A stretch of DNA of 64,000 nucleotides from Symsagittifera roscoffensis (GCF_963678635.1 NW_026971315.1:62001-126000), one strand, 5' to 3'; positions 20,501 through 29,469 are shown, counted from the stretch's first letter. Made by a program: numbers and translations. Notes: generated by a model not told the origin, from the letters alone.

Positions 20501-23500
20501 GAAGCTCATCCAAAGGTTCCGTCCTCCCATGTGAAGGACCGTCACCGGTGTTCTTCCGGCTACGTAGATAGCTCCTCGATTTGCAGCGGCTAGTCGGAGA
20601 TTCGTAGGAATCAGATCTTCCCGCGTGAAGCCCATTTTCTCCCAGGTTTTTATCGGCATCACACTCACCACCGCGCCTGTGTCCAGAAGCCCTGTGACTC
20701 CGATTTTTGTTCCGTTGGTGTCAAGCAGGTGTGCTGTCACATCTGCTTCATATCCAATATGTACCGCGTCTTGTTCCATCATGGCGTCATGGCCTATCCT
20801 GCGGACTTTGAGTTCCTCTTCACCCAAATAGATCTGCCCCATTTGGTCATCATCTGTTGTTATGTAAGTCCTGGTGTAGATGCTGATTCCATCCACGTTC
20901 AGCATTATTTGATACGGCCCATAGACCTCCAAGTAGCGTCCATGAAGTTTCTTCATGCGAGGGCCACCCGTCGTTAGTAGTGCTCGCACAGCTCTCGACT
21001 CAGTGCGTGGCTCCACCTGCCTCAGATAATCTGCATATGTGTCCAAATGCATTAAAGTGAACTCTGATGGTTCACTCAGATTTCTTATTACCTGGTGTCC
21101 AGCCACTGAGATTATCGACTGTATCTTCTTTCCCTGCGGCGCCATGCCGAACCTCTTACCGGAGATCACTTTAAGTTTCATATCTAAACTGCTTGGTGTT
21201 TTCGTCTCTTCGAACTCCGTTGCCTCGAAGGTATTCAATTGCTCCTGAAGCTTTTCATTTTCCAGTTCAAGTTTCACTTTTTGTTCGATCTCTTTCGTCA
21301 CCAATTCCTGCTGTACTCTATTTAGGGCATCCTTTGCGGCTGCCTTATAATCGATCTTGAAGTCATCGGCCGCAGTTGCTGGTTCCGGTTCACGTGCTTC
21401 TTCTGTTACCGCTTGCATTTTCTTTGCCGCCAGCTCTTGAGGTTTGTCCTTCCTGCGTGCCTCTGCTTCGCTCAAAAGTCGAGCCTTGCTTGCTTTCACT
21501 CCTGACAAAGCTTCTTCATGCCTTGGATGCTTGATGTCTGCCACTGCATCCCAGAATTGCGGACAATCTGATTTAAAATGACCTTCCAAGTTGCAAAAGA
21601 AACACCTCGGGCCGAATTTCGCAATTACTCCTCTCATGAAATCCTCATGGTCCAACTCTGACGCATCTTCGTCCTCGAGGCTAAAGCCTATTGCTTTCAT
21701 GCCTTGTTTGTAAGCTGGGCATGCTGACACATGATGGTCTGTTGAACTACAATTAGCACAAGAGCGTCTCTTGTCCATATCGTCCCTCGGTTTGTACCAA
21801 TTGTTCCCCTGGTTCGCTGGTCCGTTGTTAAAATTGCCATAATTGTTCTTGTAATATCCAGATCTCGAAGGAGGTTTCAACAATAGATACTCTTTTGATT
21901 TGAGCCTCAACTCCTCCGGTGTTGGCGCATTAGTTGATAGTGGTGTGTAATGCGTTGCTAGCATCGTACGAAGTTCATCATTTTTCACACCATCGATGAA
22001 TTTTGAGGCTACGGCCAGGTTCATCCTTCGGTTTGACTCATCCGGTTGGCTGCGTCTTCTCAGCATTTCCAAATCATCGAGAAACTTGTCTATGGTTTCA
22101 TCTTCCCGTTGCCTCCGTTTCTCGAAGCGCATCATCGCCTGGTGCCCCTGCACCCCTGATCCGAAACGGTTTAACAAGATTTCGAAGATTTTCTCTGCAG
22201 TGTCACGTTGATACTGTTTCTTGGCCATGACACAGTTCAGGGCTGTCCCTTCTAAGTTGCTGGTGAGCGCGCTGCATTCCTGTCTCTCAGACAAGTCTTC
22301 TTCCTCGAAATGCAGCTTCATTACCTCTATCCAGGTATCAATACAGCCATCAGATTCGTCTTTGTAGCATCTTGGTTTCTTAAAGACTCTTCTGGACTTT
22401 TCACTGCGTTCATTGGTTCTAGATAACCGCGTCAGGAATGTCTCCAAAGACCTGTTCAGGGGTTCAAATGCTGTGGCCATTGCCGTAGCATCCCTTGAGA
22501 GTCCCGCTTGAGTGTCCTCACACCTTGTCGAAGGCTCTGTGTGCGGTGCATCCCTGCAATCCGAATCACCATGAGCGTTTCCCGCTTGGCCCATGTGACT
22601 CCTCCTCGGGCTTGTATGCCCCATGTTGCCAGAATCGCTTCTCCCAGTCGCATGTGTGCTTTGCGTTGGTCGTTCGTTCGAGGTTTGTATGTTCCCCGTT
22701 GAACTCGCTCTACTGTTCGGGCCCCATGCTGTATTACCCCTTGTGGCATAGCCTGATGAACTGCCCCTGCCTCTAGTGGATCCATACGTCTTCCTCCTTT
22801 GATGTTCATTGAAGTTCACCCTCGGTTCCCTGCTGGGACCTCCCAAGTTCGGCTCTCCTTCTTTTGGTCCACTCTTGCTGCTTAGTAGCCCGTCCAACCT
22901 ATCCATGATAGCCTGAGTTCGCCTCTCCATCATCGCATCTATCTTTGTGTCAAGAGACCCAAGAGACTGCTCTTGCTGAATTCTTAACTTCTCCATGTCG
23001 GCTCTTAAGCGTAACTCCCTCTGTTCCGCCTCTCTTGTCATTCGTGACAAGTTCCTCGTCATATGTTCGTCCGTTCTTTCTTTCAAGCGTTCTTCGCTTC
23101 TGCCAACTTCTTGTCTGTTGCGGTTTATTTCTTCCCGCAGACTTTCTCTTTCAATGTGAACTGCTCTTTCCAGTTCACTCATCCTTATCGACATCTGTTC
23201 ATTTTGTTCTCCTAAACTGCCCACTATGTTGTTTAAGGCTTCCTCTAGTGCTGCTCCGTTATCCATGAGTGGCGTCACTAGTGGTGGTGTAACTCTGTCG
23301 GTCCCAGGTAGCTTCGTGCTGGTAGAGATCCGGGCCTTGACTCTCTGTCTTGACGTTTTATCATTATTTATTTCAGGATCCGCTAACGCGTTGCTAAGCC
23401 CTCTGGTTCTACTCTCTTCAGGTTGTGGCTCCGAACTTGTCCTAATCGTGAAGTCCTTCGACTGGCCCGGCGTGTTTGCCTCTTTGCTTATCGTTGTCAC

Positions 23501-24160
23501 TACACCAAATTTATCCATGGTTCCAGTCTCTCTTCCGACGTATGCCTCGTTCTCCTGGATCGAACTGTTGAGGCTGACCTGAGATCCAAAGTCCCCTTGC
23601 TCCTCTTCATCCTCTTCCTCCTGGGATTCACCGTCATTTCCTGCTCCTCCTCCCATGCTGAATGGAAAGATGTTTCCGAAGGTGTTCTTCATTCTTTCTG
23701 AGAATGATGATGACGTTGTTTGTTTCCCCGTTCCGCCTGCCATCATAGTGTTGTCTGTCGGAGATCTTCTAGTTGCCGTTACTTCAGTTGAGATGTCGGA
23801 CAGTTCCGACATCTCTTCTCGATCCAATGTCCCGGTGGAAGTGGCAAAATCATGGCCTTGTTCTACCGGGGTTGATTCACTCGCCAGCCTTCTGCCTCTT
23901 CCTTCCAATCCATTTACTCCCTGGTTGTCGTTCATGGTATGGTCCGTATTGACCTCCACTTCTAATAGTTCTTTTCGCTCTTCTGAGGTCTTTTGACTTC
24001 TCGTTTCAACCATTCTGCCTGAAACCGTCCCCTCTTTATCGGACCGGGTTCGCTTGATCCAATCCACAAAAGGATCGGTCATCGTTTTTCTTTGCTTTTC
24101 AGGTATGAATTTCCTAGAGCTATTACCTCGTTTTGGTATCCTTGACTTGTCTAAACTCAT
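14558..24160 (-). CDS. ORF1 of element A: Gag-Pol polyprotein with macro-like C-terminus
   Basis: 3200 residues from an ATG at 24160 with no interruption. A long charged N-terminus has coiled-coil character at ~310-430. The Gag capsid-like region is ~590-740. Two CCHC zinc knuckles follow: CANCSSTDHHVSAC (~800-815) and CFFCNLEGHFKSDC (~850-870). The aspartic protease has LLDTGA (~1157). The RT spans ~1480-1690 with YVDD at ~1643. RNase H covers ~1785-1915 (LDTDAS, HQNADSLSKK). A ~490-residue spacer precedes the integrase: HHCC finger (~2415-2455), catalytic D/D/E in QIDHQK, SDNGTAF and GLVERQN (~2481, 2542, 2577), then a GPF-type module (~2715-2735). An acidic stretch follows, then a macro-domain-like end (~3037-3200). 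The standard gypsy catalytic set is complete. Gag and Pol share one frame, so processing rather than frameshifting must set their ratio. Confidence 0.95.
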   Translation of the reverse strand: MSLDKSRIPKRGNSSRKFIPEKQRKTMTDPFVDWIKRTRSDKEGTVSGRMVETRSQKTSEERKELLEVEVNTDHTMNDNQGVNGLEGRGRRLASESTPVEQGHDFATSTGTLDREEMSELSDISTEVTATRRSPTDNTMMAGGTGKQTTSSSFSERMKNTFGNIFPFSMGGGAGNDGESQEEEDEEEQGDFGSQVSLNSSIQENEAYVGRETGTMDKFGVVTTISKEANTPGQSKDFTIRTSSEPQPEESRTRGLSNALADPEINNDKTSRQRVKARISTSTKLPGTDRVTPPLVTPLMDNGAALEEALNNIVGSLGEQNEQMSIRMSELERAVHIERESLREEINRNRQEVGRSEERLKERTDEHMTRNLSRMTREAEQRELRLRADMEKLRIQQEQSLGSLDTKIDAMMERRTQAIMDRLDGLLSSKSGPKEGEPNLGGPSREPRVNFNEHQRRKTYGSTRGRGSSSGYATRGNTAWGPNSRASSTGNIQTSNERPTQSTHATGRSDSGNMGHTSPRRSHMGQAGNAHGDSDCRDAPHTEPSTRCEDTQAGLSRDATAMATAFEPLNRSLETFLTRLSRTNERSEKSRRVFKKPRCYKDESDGCIDTWIEVMKLHFEEEDLSERQECSALTSNLEGTALNCVMAKKQYQRDTAEKIFEILLNRFGSGVQGHQAMMRFEKRRQREDETIDKFLDDLEMLRRRSQPDESNRRMNLAVASKFIDGVKNDELRTMLATHYTPLSTNAPTPEELRLKSKEYLLLKPPSRSGYYKNNYGNFNNGPANQGNNWYKPRDDMDKRRSCANCSSTDHHVSACPAYKQGMKAIGFSLEDEDASELDHEDFMRGVIAKFGPRCFFCNLEGHFKSDCPQFWDAVADIKHPRHEEALSGVKASKARLLSEAEARRKDKPQELAAKKMQAVTEEAREPEPATAADDFKIDYKAAAKDALNRVQQELVTKEIEQKVKLELENEKLQEQLNTFEATEFEETKTPSSLDMKLKVISGKRFGMAPQGKKIQSIISVAGHQVIRNLSEPSEFTLMHLDTYADYLRQVEPRTESRAVRALLTTGGPRMKKLHGRYLEVYGPYQIMLNVDGISIYTRTYITTDDDQMGQIYLGEEELKVRRIGHDAMMEQDAVHIGYEADVTAHLLDTNGTKIGVTGLLDTGAVVSVMPIKTWEKMGFTREDLIPTNLRLAAANRGAIYVAGRTPVTVLHMGGRNLWMSFLVVENLDDADQFILGRDFVRNFDVMIDLNNGLIRIRNPDRKYVKRPVNRIITDENKVPVFLDRKVKLQPGQAVVAIFRMRNLNSLSDSKQVCLVPNPNSQSSVILGRSFSVTRNGLCVSVLLNTLDTTVSIQRGKKLGYALPMRTDYQETENSKKYSVKDCPYHANKDKILKRINELKSIHKLFSMKSETDDGLSSCSNFPERPSSYELDSDKPVLPEIEHLKGKIGEGDFEKLRDLLNRNAEVFSKHKADIGCCNFVEHEIELEEGAVPHREGARRMTPHKSEACRAEIEMLLEYDMIEPSKSPWACGVVMAKKKGGQLRFCCDFRYLNAVTIKDAYPIPRIDESLSKLGDAKFFTTLDLGSAFWQVPLRKKDREKTGFACELGLYQWKRMPFGLCNATATFQRLMAQALTGVTKKYGNLLMCYVDDVVIATPTLEDHIDRLDEVFGCMKRAGLKCKPSKCEILRDSIKYLGRMVDRHGVRPDPEAVEAVLTWKAPRTDTQLMSFLGFANYYREFIKGYADKVYPMQKLMRNKGKKFEWNDEAQVAFENIKRELCEAPVLGMPTEKGMYVLDTDASVVAISGILHQEQEWNGRTVLRPIAYGSKVLSDTEMKYGAPKAEMFAVVTFVEKYRAYLGSAPFKLRVDNRALSWLKTYSMDQSYIGRWIVRLDGYHMIIEHRMRDKHQNADSLSKKTEFYERLEQKQANQAEVKEGFSFLDTETYEALPLTRWLDKSGHPIPGHPELPVEKAAEIKILSKEDPVPLDLLLRSNLVQQELSRMNINSLSLLDETVQVTPQVMRILGGLLEREVTRDDPEWTAAVASLTVSEKVKIMPSRQQHEENKRDCRTIVQQLVSSIPQEILTSTSYGQKGRESGKQKKTVTFVDRDKEGGVVKQNLLQDYLSGEKDKEKNQRSQDQHPGQGNFSGESEIDEKMPDEKQDLENKVLSGEFRWMRRKYGHDLEERAVSSTTPSTDDKSESSRMNTYSDRDSTSGSELSELAIHTLLVETRARNLDREVYQDPDSDRYLIPSERVFDNAADDLETIAVSKRSISLLPQKEVVRTDLQPFQQETQPLAKIWCVKMEEDTHQPNELNSQMRVMKTYLKARYRLSDLLRAQRNDRMTSNLKRWIENGAPDKGDLEEDSYRILRQYFMQKEGRLYLNKDGIVACRRREEDKVLYKYNAIVLPQLYQTELLFRSHDQMGHQGIDKVYQRILKRFEWPGMKKACEKWVTACLSCQQVKDPRKLRFPLQSIESSEFNVVVQIDHQKICMTDSGYNQVLVMIDHFTKYAEAVPCITASAEETCDHLINTWIARHGCPMTFQSDNGTAFVGELTKELMRRSQVAQAHSTTYHPQTNGLVERQNRTLVSMLRVYCSRYMTDWDRYLPQVMGAYNSTQHSTTGVSPHMMLTGHEKSLPLTFFYPEYEGKKTSPQVYVRDVIKRQQELNDLCRRNTQQAQARQRKKFDKKASGAKAYSVGDYVWVFQNVIPPKGTKKLLKKWRGPFMITEVHQEGRFYRLSTGRAAHYENIKPHNPSTEDWCIPADMEEGDYLMMDPACEVNEKGTREKNDGNEVVEEGTDTPLDLDPNEQIEADDETLPYAEEDWQESEQTEVPKNMEPDLPFTMQTRQKDGTRLRKKYSPYGDDFVVDRIDLKKIVEEVVGLEEITVSQDIDIVDDHNDEWVDDWSKPEVEFDDEQQQSNEQDLTNLRLLEWLNEMTSDPKKTSVTIQDVDRESAKYNKTERDDPSWAAQEGQLLIPASNLDLIPGMRSTGTPMDIFVRGVGVGLTHTENLIIKKLRIARETGNLEAETGEEPKKPDIGRVVESYFNLPNEYSSNIVLTDSDFILTNRTCAIAITADMSFRTALAADFKREYTNVEFLWKQRPGIGGVAALPPAVSQIPGKYLCFLVTRATEKQHVDPENLVLSLTRLRDFLVEMDVKELSLPVYDPNRGRLHPRELYALVHVIFSDTNIQVYLHKKYYLSIG
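14561..15052 (-). other. Macro-domain-like module at the end of ORF1
   Basis: Residues ~3037-3200 follow the layout of TARG1/OARD1-type macro domains: CAIAITADMSFRTALAADFK at the position of the C-H-ISED-RM-AGIA-FK strand/loop, PGIGGVAAL for GEVAVL, KYLCFLVTRATEK for YIYYLITK, NLVLSLTRLRDF for the long helix, VKELSLPVYD for the strand before the catalytic loop, and FSDTNIQVYL at the end. The glycine-rich GCGLD catalytic loop is replaced by DPNRGRL, and the AGIA loop lacks its glycine. ADP-ribose hydrolysis is therefore doubtful, but binding cannot be excluded. This call rests on pattern recognition, not a search. Confidence 0.65.
15169..15182 (-). promoter_or_regulatory. Internal polypurine-tract-like motif 1
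   Basis: Minus strand TTTTGTCCGGGGAG, matching the polypurine tract next to the 3' LTR. Here it is read in a different codon frame (Phe-Val-Arg-Gly) from copies 2-4, so the shared nucleotides are not explained by a shared peptide. Confidence 0.45.
17656..17670 (-). promoter_or_regulatory. Internal polypurine-tract-like motif 2
   Basis: Minus strand TTTTGTCCGGGGAGT within the RNase H-integrase spacer, encoding Leu-Ser-Gly-Glu. It is identical over its core to the polypurine tract. Confidence 0.45.
17721..17735 (-). promoter_or_regulatory. Internal polypurine-tract-like motif 3
   Basis: Minus strand TTTTTCCGGGGAGTC, encoding Phe-Ser-Gly-Glu, 65 bp from motif 2. Confidence 0.4.
17787..17801 (-). 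promoter_or_regulatory. Internal polypurine-tract-like motif 4
   Basis: Minus strand TTTGTCTGGGGAGAA, encoding Leu-Ser-Gly-Glu, 66 bp from motif 3. Motifs 2-4 are almost evenly spaced. Confidence 0.4.
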
Positions 24161-24989
24161 TCTTTATTTGTCACTTTCCTATGCCTACTCTTGACTCAAT
24201 TGCTAGAGACCTTATAGTTTTATTAACAATAATAATGACACAACACAATAAATTTCACCAGATTCTATTAAATAGTGACCACGAATCCCTGTATGTTGTC
24301 AGAGTACAGTTTGTATAAAATTTATTCACACTAGCCGATTATCGGTCCAAAGATCTGGAAACTAGCACAATATGATGTTATCAGTTAATTTAAAAGATAG
24401 TGTAGTCACTACCCAATCAAGCACAGTTTAGGTTGATTTAAAATCAAAAACAAAAAATATATATTGACACAATATGAATGTATATATAAAAAAAAACGTA
24501 TGTGTCTTGTACTCTTAGTCGGTCGCAGTACAATAGTCGAACCTGTCTTTTAAAGAAAAAGCTTTCCCTGCTTGGTGCTGCACCAAACAGACAAAACTTT
24601 GAAGGCAGTAATTTTCTCAAGTGGGCGTCTATTGCACCCACCGAGTATTGTGTTACCTATCTGCCTTCGGACTGCCCGAGCTAGACCTACTAAAATCCTC
24701 AGGGCAGTCACTTTTCCCAAAAACGTATTATGTTTCAATCCACACCAATGAGTCACGCTCTTTTTAATTTAGACTTAGTGTCGCGAATATCCGAGTTCGG
24801 ACCTGTTTTGTATTAGTCTGGTTCTTTTTGAAAGGCAAGTTACCAGTGCAGTCACTGATACCTAGCCTGAGTATTAATAACCTAATACCTCTCGCTTTTT
24901 AGTCTTTCTTTCGTTTACCTAAGTCCTTAATAAAATAATACCCCTCCGGATTGGCACAAATAGGACCCTTCCGGACTGTCAGAATATAG

Positions 24990-25153
24990 ACCCCTCCGGA
25001 TTGGGACCCCTCCGAGTTAGTTAATAGTAGACCCCTCCGGATTTGGACCCCTCCGAATTAGCAACTATAAGACCCCTCCGGATTCGGACCCCTCCGGTTT
25101 TGTGGAAAGTAGACCCCTCCGGATTCGGACCCCTCCGGATTCGGAGCCCTTAG
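24990..25153 (-). repeat. 41-bp tandem repeat, four units, in the leader
   Basis: Units start at 24990, 25031, 25072 and 25113. Each holds two CCCCTCCGG motifs, giving strictly alternating 16- and 25-bp spacing (24991, 25007, 25032, 25048, 25073, 25089, 25114, 25130). The spacer bases are diverged while the motifs are kept. Confidence 0.85.
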
Positions 25154-27117
25154 CTCTGTCAAAGTAGCTTTTTGTAGTTTTCTTAATTTCAGCTTATACC
25201 CCTCCGGATACGTTCTGCGTTGCTATTATGCTGTTTGAATTAACTGGGAAGGGTATAGGGTCCTTTCCTAGACCCCTCCGGATTGAAGTTAAGGCACTTA
25301 TTTGACAATTCACACTAACGGTGAAGGGTCTTATCACTTGCCTAATTTCGACTCTATTATGGTTGTCTTGTGCCTTCAGCCCTCCCTTTTTGTCTAGAAC
25401 TGTCCTAAGTTACTTAGTTCAATCGCTATCAACTTTTGGTAGGGGTATAAGGATTTTTCAGAAAACTTTATAAAACGTGAAGGGTGTACCCCTCCGGATT
25501 TGTGTAATTTGTTAAAAACAATCTCAAAAAATTTTCTCGCTCGCTTTTTCGAGTAATACTCTTTCCTACTAGTAAGTTCAGCTAATTTCTGATCTATTGG
25601 TACCAAGATCAACTCAATATGCTCAGTAGTTCCAAAGTTATTAACTAAAACGTCTTTCTTCCAAACTCAAAAATTTTCTCTCTTATAGGTTCCGCCTAAC
25701 TTTTTCCGCAAATCTGGTCCTTTCGACCTAAAAACTATTGATCTGAGCTCAGAAGGCCTATACTCTTCTAGTTCAATGCAAAAGACCCGATCTAAAACGC
25801 TATTGTAGAAAAAATTTGCGAAAAACTATGCTACCTGGACCCCTCCGGATTGATGAATCCACCAAATCAAACACGTTATGTTCGATTTCTCTGCAACCCG
25901 GAAGGCTTTCGGGTAGCGGATTTTAAGACTTGTAGATTCACTAGTGGACGTTGTCCGAACAACTATTTTTACTGTCCTACCTCAAAAATTTCAAAAAATT
26001 TTCTAAATTTTTAGTGTTTCTTACTATCAAAAATTGGGAAAATTTGGTTTTTGGTACCAAACTAGTTCCAACCACTTCCGAACTAAAATTAACCGGTTCT
26101 ACTTATTACAGTAGTGCAGTTACGATGTAACACACTAACTTAGCGCTTTTTTCCGTTTCAAAAAATATCAATATCTCAAAAATCGCGACTTGTGGGGGAT
26201 CAAAATATCGCTATTTTGACCCTAAAAACCGGTCTGTTTTCGTTGTTTTTCACTGAAAAACGATATATGACTATTAATATAGGCTATATGAATAATAATA
26301 TTAGCAATACTATACCCCTCCGGGTTTGTTTATTATCCGAATTAAGGTGCTTAACTCGGATATTCGCAGTTCGGTGAAGGGTCACTACAGTGCAGCACTG
26401 TCGAGCCCCCCACAGATTACTATCTTACTTTTTGTACCAAAAGGGATACAAAACTTGTTAACGATACCCAACAGTCGATTGTTGTTGCCGTTGAGCCCCT
26501 TCTTGTTGCTCCTTGTACTGCTTGCCGGATCGGTCTTCACCCAAGACCCTTCCGAATTGAGCGCAAATCAGCTGACCCTTCCGGATTGAGCGCAATTTAT
26601 CATTAACGTGCTTAAATGCTCAAATAACCCTACAGTGCAAGCCTCACAAACGGGCTACAATTTTGATCGTAACGATCCTGACTGATATAAATGCCTGTAA
26701 CAACAATATATCTATCAACAACAAACGGGGGGGTTGAATCACATCTTGTCTGGGGGGATGATTTCTACTGATTTTTTACTTTTTTACTGTTTTTGGTTTT
26801 TTCGGTTATTTTTTATGTTTTTTGTTTTTCTTGGGTACTATACTACTTTTTGTTTGGTTTTGCTTATATCTTTAAGTGTTTTTGGTCACAAACCACTCAG
26901 GGGATGAGGGGTTCATGATTCCCCCCACCCTTCCTGGTTCGTGAATTTTCGGTCTTAACTAGGTTAAAAAACTATTCACGGTAATCCGGAAGGCTTCCGC
27001 GTTCCGAACTACCCTTCCGCCCCGGCTGTTTAGGCCTATTAAGGGCGTTAATGTGAGCATCCGCTCGGCGCGGAGTGCTCGTTAACGGTTCCGCCGGTCA
27101 TGATGTTATGAAAGAAT

Positions 27118-27134
27118 AACACCCAGGAGCGCCA
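27118..27134 (-). promoter_or_regulatory. Candidate tRNA primer-binding site
   Basis: Minus strand TGGCGCTCCTGGGTGTT begins 12 bases inside the 5' LTR. It would pair with a tRNA 3' end ...AGGAGCGCCA. The start TGG fits a CCA terminus. The offset is larger than usual and no tRNA was identified. Confidence 0.4.
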
Positions 27135-27146
27135 TAAAAACATACA

Positions 27147-28068
27147 TGTAACATTCGCCCGGAAGATACATATCGACGGATAACAAAACTAAGTCTTAAG
27201 ACGACTGGCTAGCGTCTAAACAGAGCTTTGCATGTTTTTCACCGTCTCTACCAAGCCAGTACTTTTTGGTGGTCTTTCTTACATCAGGCTGACAAAAACG
27301 TTACTGTTCTCCGGCTTCGACCAGAACGCTCAAATTAACTGAATTACATGCAAAATTAGTGAGCTCATGGCTGGGTCTCAGTATCCCCAGACCACGAGGT
27401 CACTCCTAAAAACAGGGCTACTACTTATCATATTACTATTGTTTTTGTTCAGTAGATAAAAATCATCATCTCCATCGAAGATGGATCAACCCTTTCCCCC
27501 AACTCCTAGCTTCTCGTCCTTATCAAAACGAATCCAAATATCAGTTAAATTCAAGTCAGGACATGACAGGATGCTAAAAGTTTATGTGAGTTAATAAAAG
27601 TTTCCGTCCCGAGACCCTTCCGGATTCTTGAATCCGCCGAATCAAGCTCCTTACTCTTGATTTCTTGCTAATCCGGAAGGCTGGTTCTCACCCTTCACCG
27701 TTGTTGGCAACGGCCTTGCAACTATTGTAGCAGCTCAATAGTTGCAACTCGGAGCGTTCTCTGCTATTCTGTAGTTCGTTGTCGTTTTCCAATCTCGATT
27801 ATCGTACTGTTCGCAATCGCAGATAAAAGTTGTTCTGCATTTTACTCGCTTTTTTTGTTAAAATGGCCGTTTCAGCATTTCTCAGAAATGTGTCGTCATC
27901 ATTCGAAATTTTGAAAATTTAAAATACTAGAATATTCTAGCCCTCACCGTTTGGCTAAACGTTCCAATAACGTCGCTAATCCTTCGAAATCATCAACTCG
28001 GAAGGCTTACTGCTAAAAATTCGAATCCTGCATAAATTGCATTTTGGCCATTCTGGTCGAATGTCACA
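27147..28068 (-). repeat. 5' LTR of element A
   Basis: 922 bp, TGTAACATTCGCCC...GAATGTCACA on the plus strand. Differences from the 3' LTR seen by eye: single bases near 27264, 27373, 27514, 27734 and 27839. Confidence 0.95.
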
Positions 28069-28330
28069 TTTTTTTTCCGGCTTTTTATTTGTTCCTATTT
28101 TTACGACCGGATATGTTTCGGCCTCTATTATATCGGCTTAGTAGCCTCATAATGTTTCATTTCACGAGCTAACATTGTTTTGTTTTGTGTGTGTATTTGG
28201 ATGTTGAGGGGCTTTAAAGCTTTTTAAAAGCCTCCTTGAATTTTTTTCGGTTTTATGGGTTTCTGCTAAAGTATTTTAGGTTTGTTACCGCTTGGTAAAG
28301 CTCAGCTTCGCCTCTGTGTAAAACATTCTT
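28069..28330. repeat. Host repeat R3, continuation past the element A insertion
   Basis: Eight T's, then CCGGCTTTTTATTTG and an ATCGGCTTAGTAGCCTCAT segment shared with 6160-6190, 38650-38670 and 60200-60215. Together with 6085-6272 it shows that element A landed inside an older repeat. Confidence 0.6.
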
Positions 28331-29469
28331 GTCTTCAAACTAAAGCTAATTCAATGTAGTTTTTCGAAATTTGTAAGTTGCATATTTATCATCGTTTCAT
28401 GTTAATTTGATCTATAAAGCGCATGACAGATCTTGCTCGAAATTTTTTTTTTCATGAAGCGGACTTGAAGGCATTCACAAAAACTACGTCTCCGAAAAAG
28501 CGCCAACGATGTGCACAGCTTTCTTATTGTTCAAATGCAATTTGAAGAGTTCAGATGTAATTTCAACGTCCGTTCACCGTAAAAAAAGTCAGATTATGTT
28601 CTGACTTTGGAACGTTTTTTTTTAAATGAATTTGTCGAAAACTTCATGTTAAGTTCATCTCTGCCGTCCTTCTAGTCAATTTTCTCGAATGATTTAAAAT
28701 TGGAAGTGGTATATAAAATAGTCTGTTAGGAAGTTACTCCACCCATTACGGCCTGACGGTAAAACATCCGTCCCCAAAGATTGAGGAACATCAGAAGGAT
28801 GTTGTACCAGTAGGACATCTTTTGAGCAAATGTGAAAATGCGAAAGACGCAGTAATGCGGAAAAAAGATTGACGATTAATAGCAAATGAAAGTGGCACTC
28901 AGGATTATGACGGTGGAAATTATACAAAATAAAACAAAGATGGAACTAGGAGCAACGGTAATATATCAAATAGAAAACAGTAACATGGAAACTTTTGTTT
29001 TATGTCACTTTTGACAAAAGTTTTGCTAAAGTTGATGATTGAAAAACTAAATTAGGAATTAGAGTCTTTGAATTAGATTTTTTATCCATTCTTATCCAAT
29101 AGATGACTTTAATAGAGTAGAGCAATTTAATCGCTCTGAAGCTGATTCTACTAATACTATTGGTGTTAGATTAACAAAAAACGTTTTCAGATGCTTTTAG
29201 AGTTGATAACGTTTTTTTTATATTTGATCTAGAATAAATTATCATCTTAATCCTGATTATGCTTTTTAGTGCAAGTTCAAAAATGAGAATCCTAATGTTA
29301 TGGTATAAATCGACAGTATCATTTGAAAAACATCTAAGTGGCGCGCAATTGATGTCTGCTGTTAGATGCAATGTGAATTTTTACCTGGTCCTAAATTAAA
29401 GTTTGTTCTTCGTGTTTCTATGTTCCTGGATTCGAAACTGAGTTTTCATATTTGGAAGGTTGAACTTTA
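28331..29469. other. Spacer, no gene seen
   Basis: AT-rich sequence with frequent stops on both strands. Short frames here show no family features. I see no convincing repeat boundary. Confidence 0.6.

Larger units (their letters stand above)
24161..27146 (-). other. Long untranslated leader of element A
   Basis: About 3 kb between the 5' LTR and the ORF1 ATG with no convincing coding frame. About seventeen copies of CCCCTCCGGATT or close variants (plus strand) are scattered from 24941 to 26590, so the RNA would carry AATCCGGAGGGG. The LTR hairpin carries the related CCCTTCCGGATT. The rest is AT-rich. Packaging, dimerisation, internal initiation or promoter roles are all possible. Confidence 0.8.
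6273..28068 (-). mobile_element. Intact giant LTR retrotransposon, Ty3/gypsy-type pol, three ORFs (element A)
   Basis: The 21,796-bp element is bounded by two 922-bp LTRs in the same orientation, each reading TGT...ACA, with about five mismatches by eye. From right to left it holds the 5' LTR, a ~3-kb leader, ORF1 (Gag-Pol plus macro-like tail), ORF2 (coiled coil plus SGNH hydrolase), ORF3 (unknown), a polypurine tract and the 3' LTR. RT, RNase H and integrase follow in the order diagnostic of Ty3/gypsy rather than copia. It sits in a copy of host repeat R3: flanks 6085-6272 and 28069 onward read as one interrupted repeat. The target duplication is not clear (left flank ...GTTT, right flank TTTT...). 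Near-identical LTRs and open ORFs indicate recent insertion and possible activity. The length is about four times that of a standard gypsy element. Confidence 0.95.

Noticed and set aside
14601-24150. Many plus-strand ORFs opposite ORF1, up to 242 codons
   Set aside because: All are antisense shadows of the Gag-Pol frame with no domain content.
24990-25153. CRISPR-like array
   Set aside because: Direct 41-bp tandem units with drifting inner bases in an animal transposon leader. There are no unique spacers and no cas genes.
28694-28927. LINE remnant
   Set aside because: A short frame and a few suggestive words only. No conserved RT or endonuclease block.
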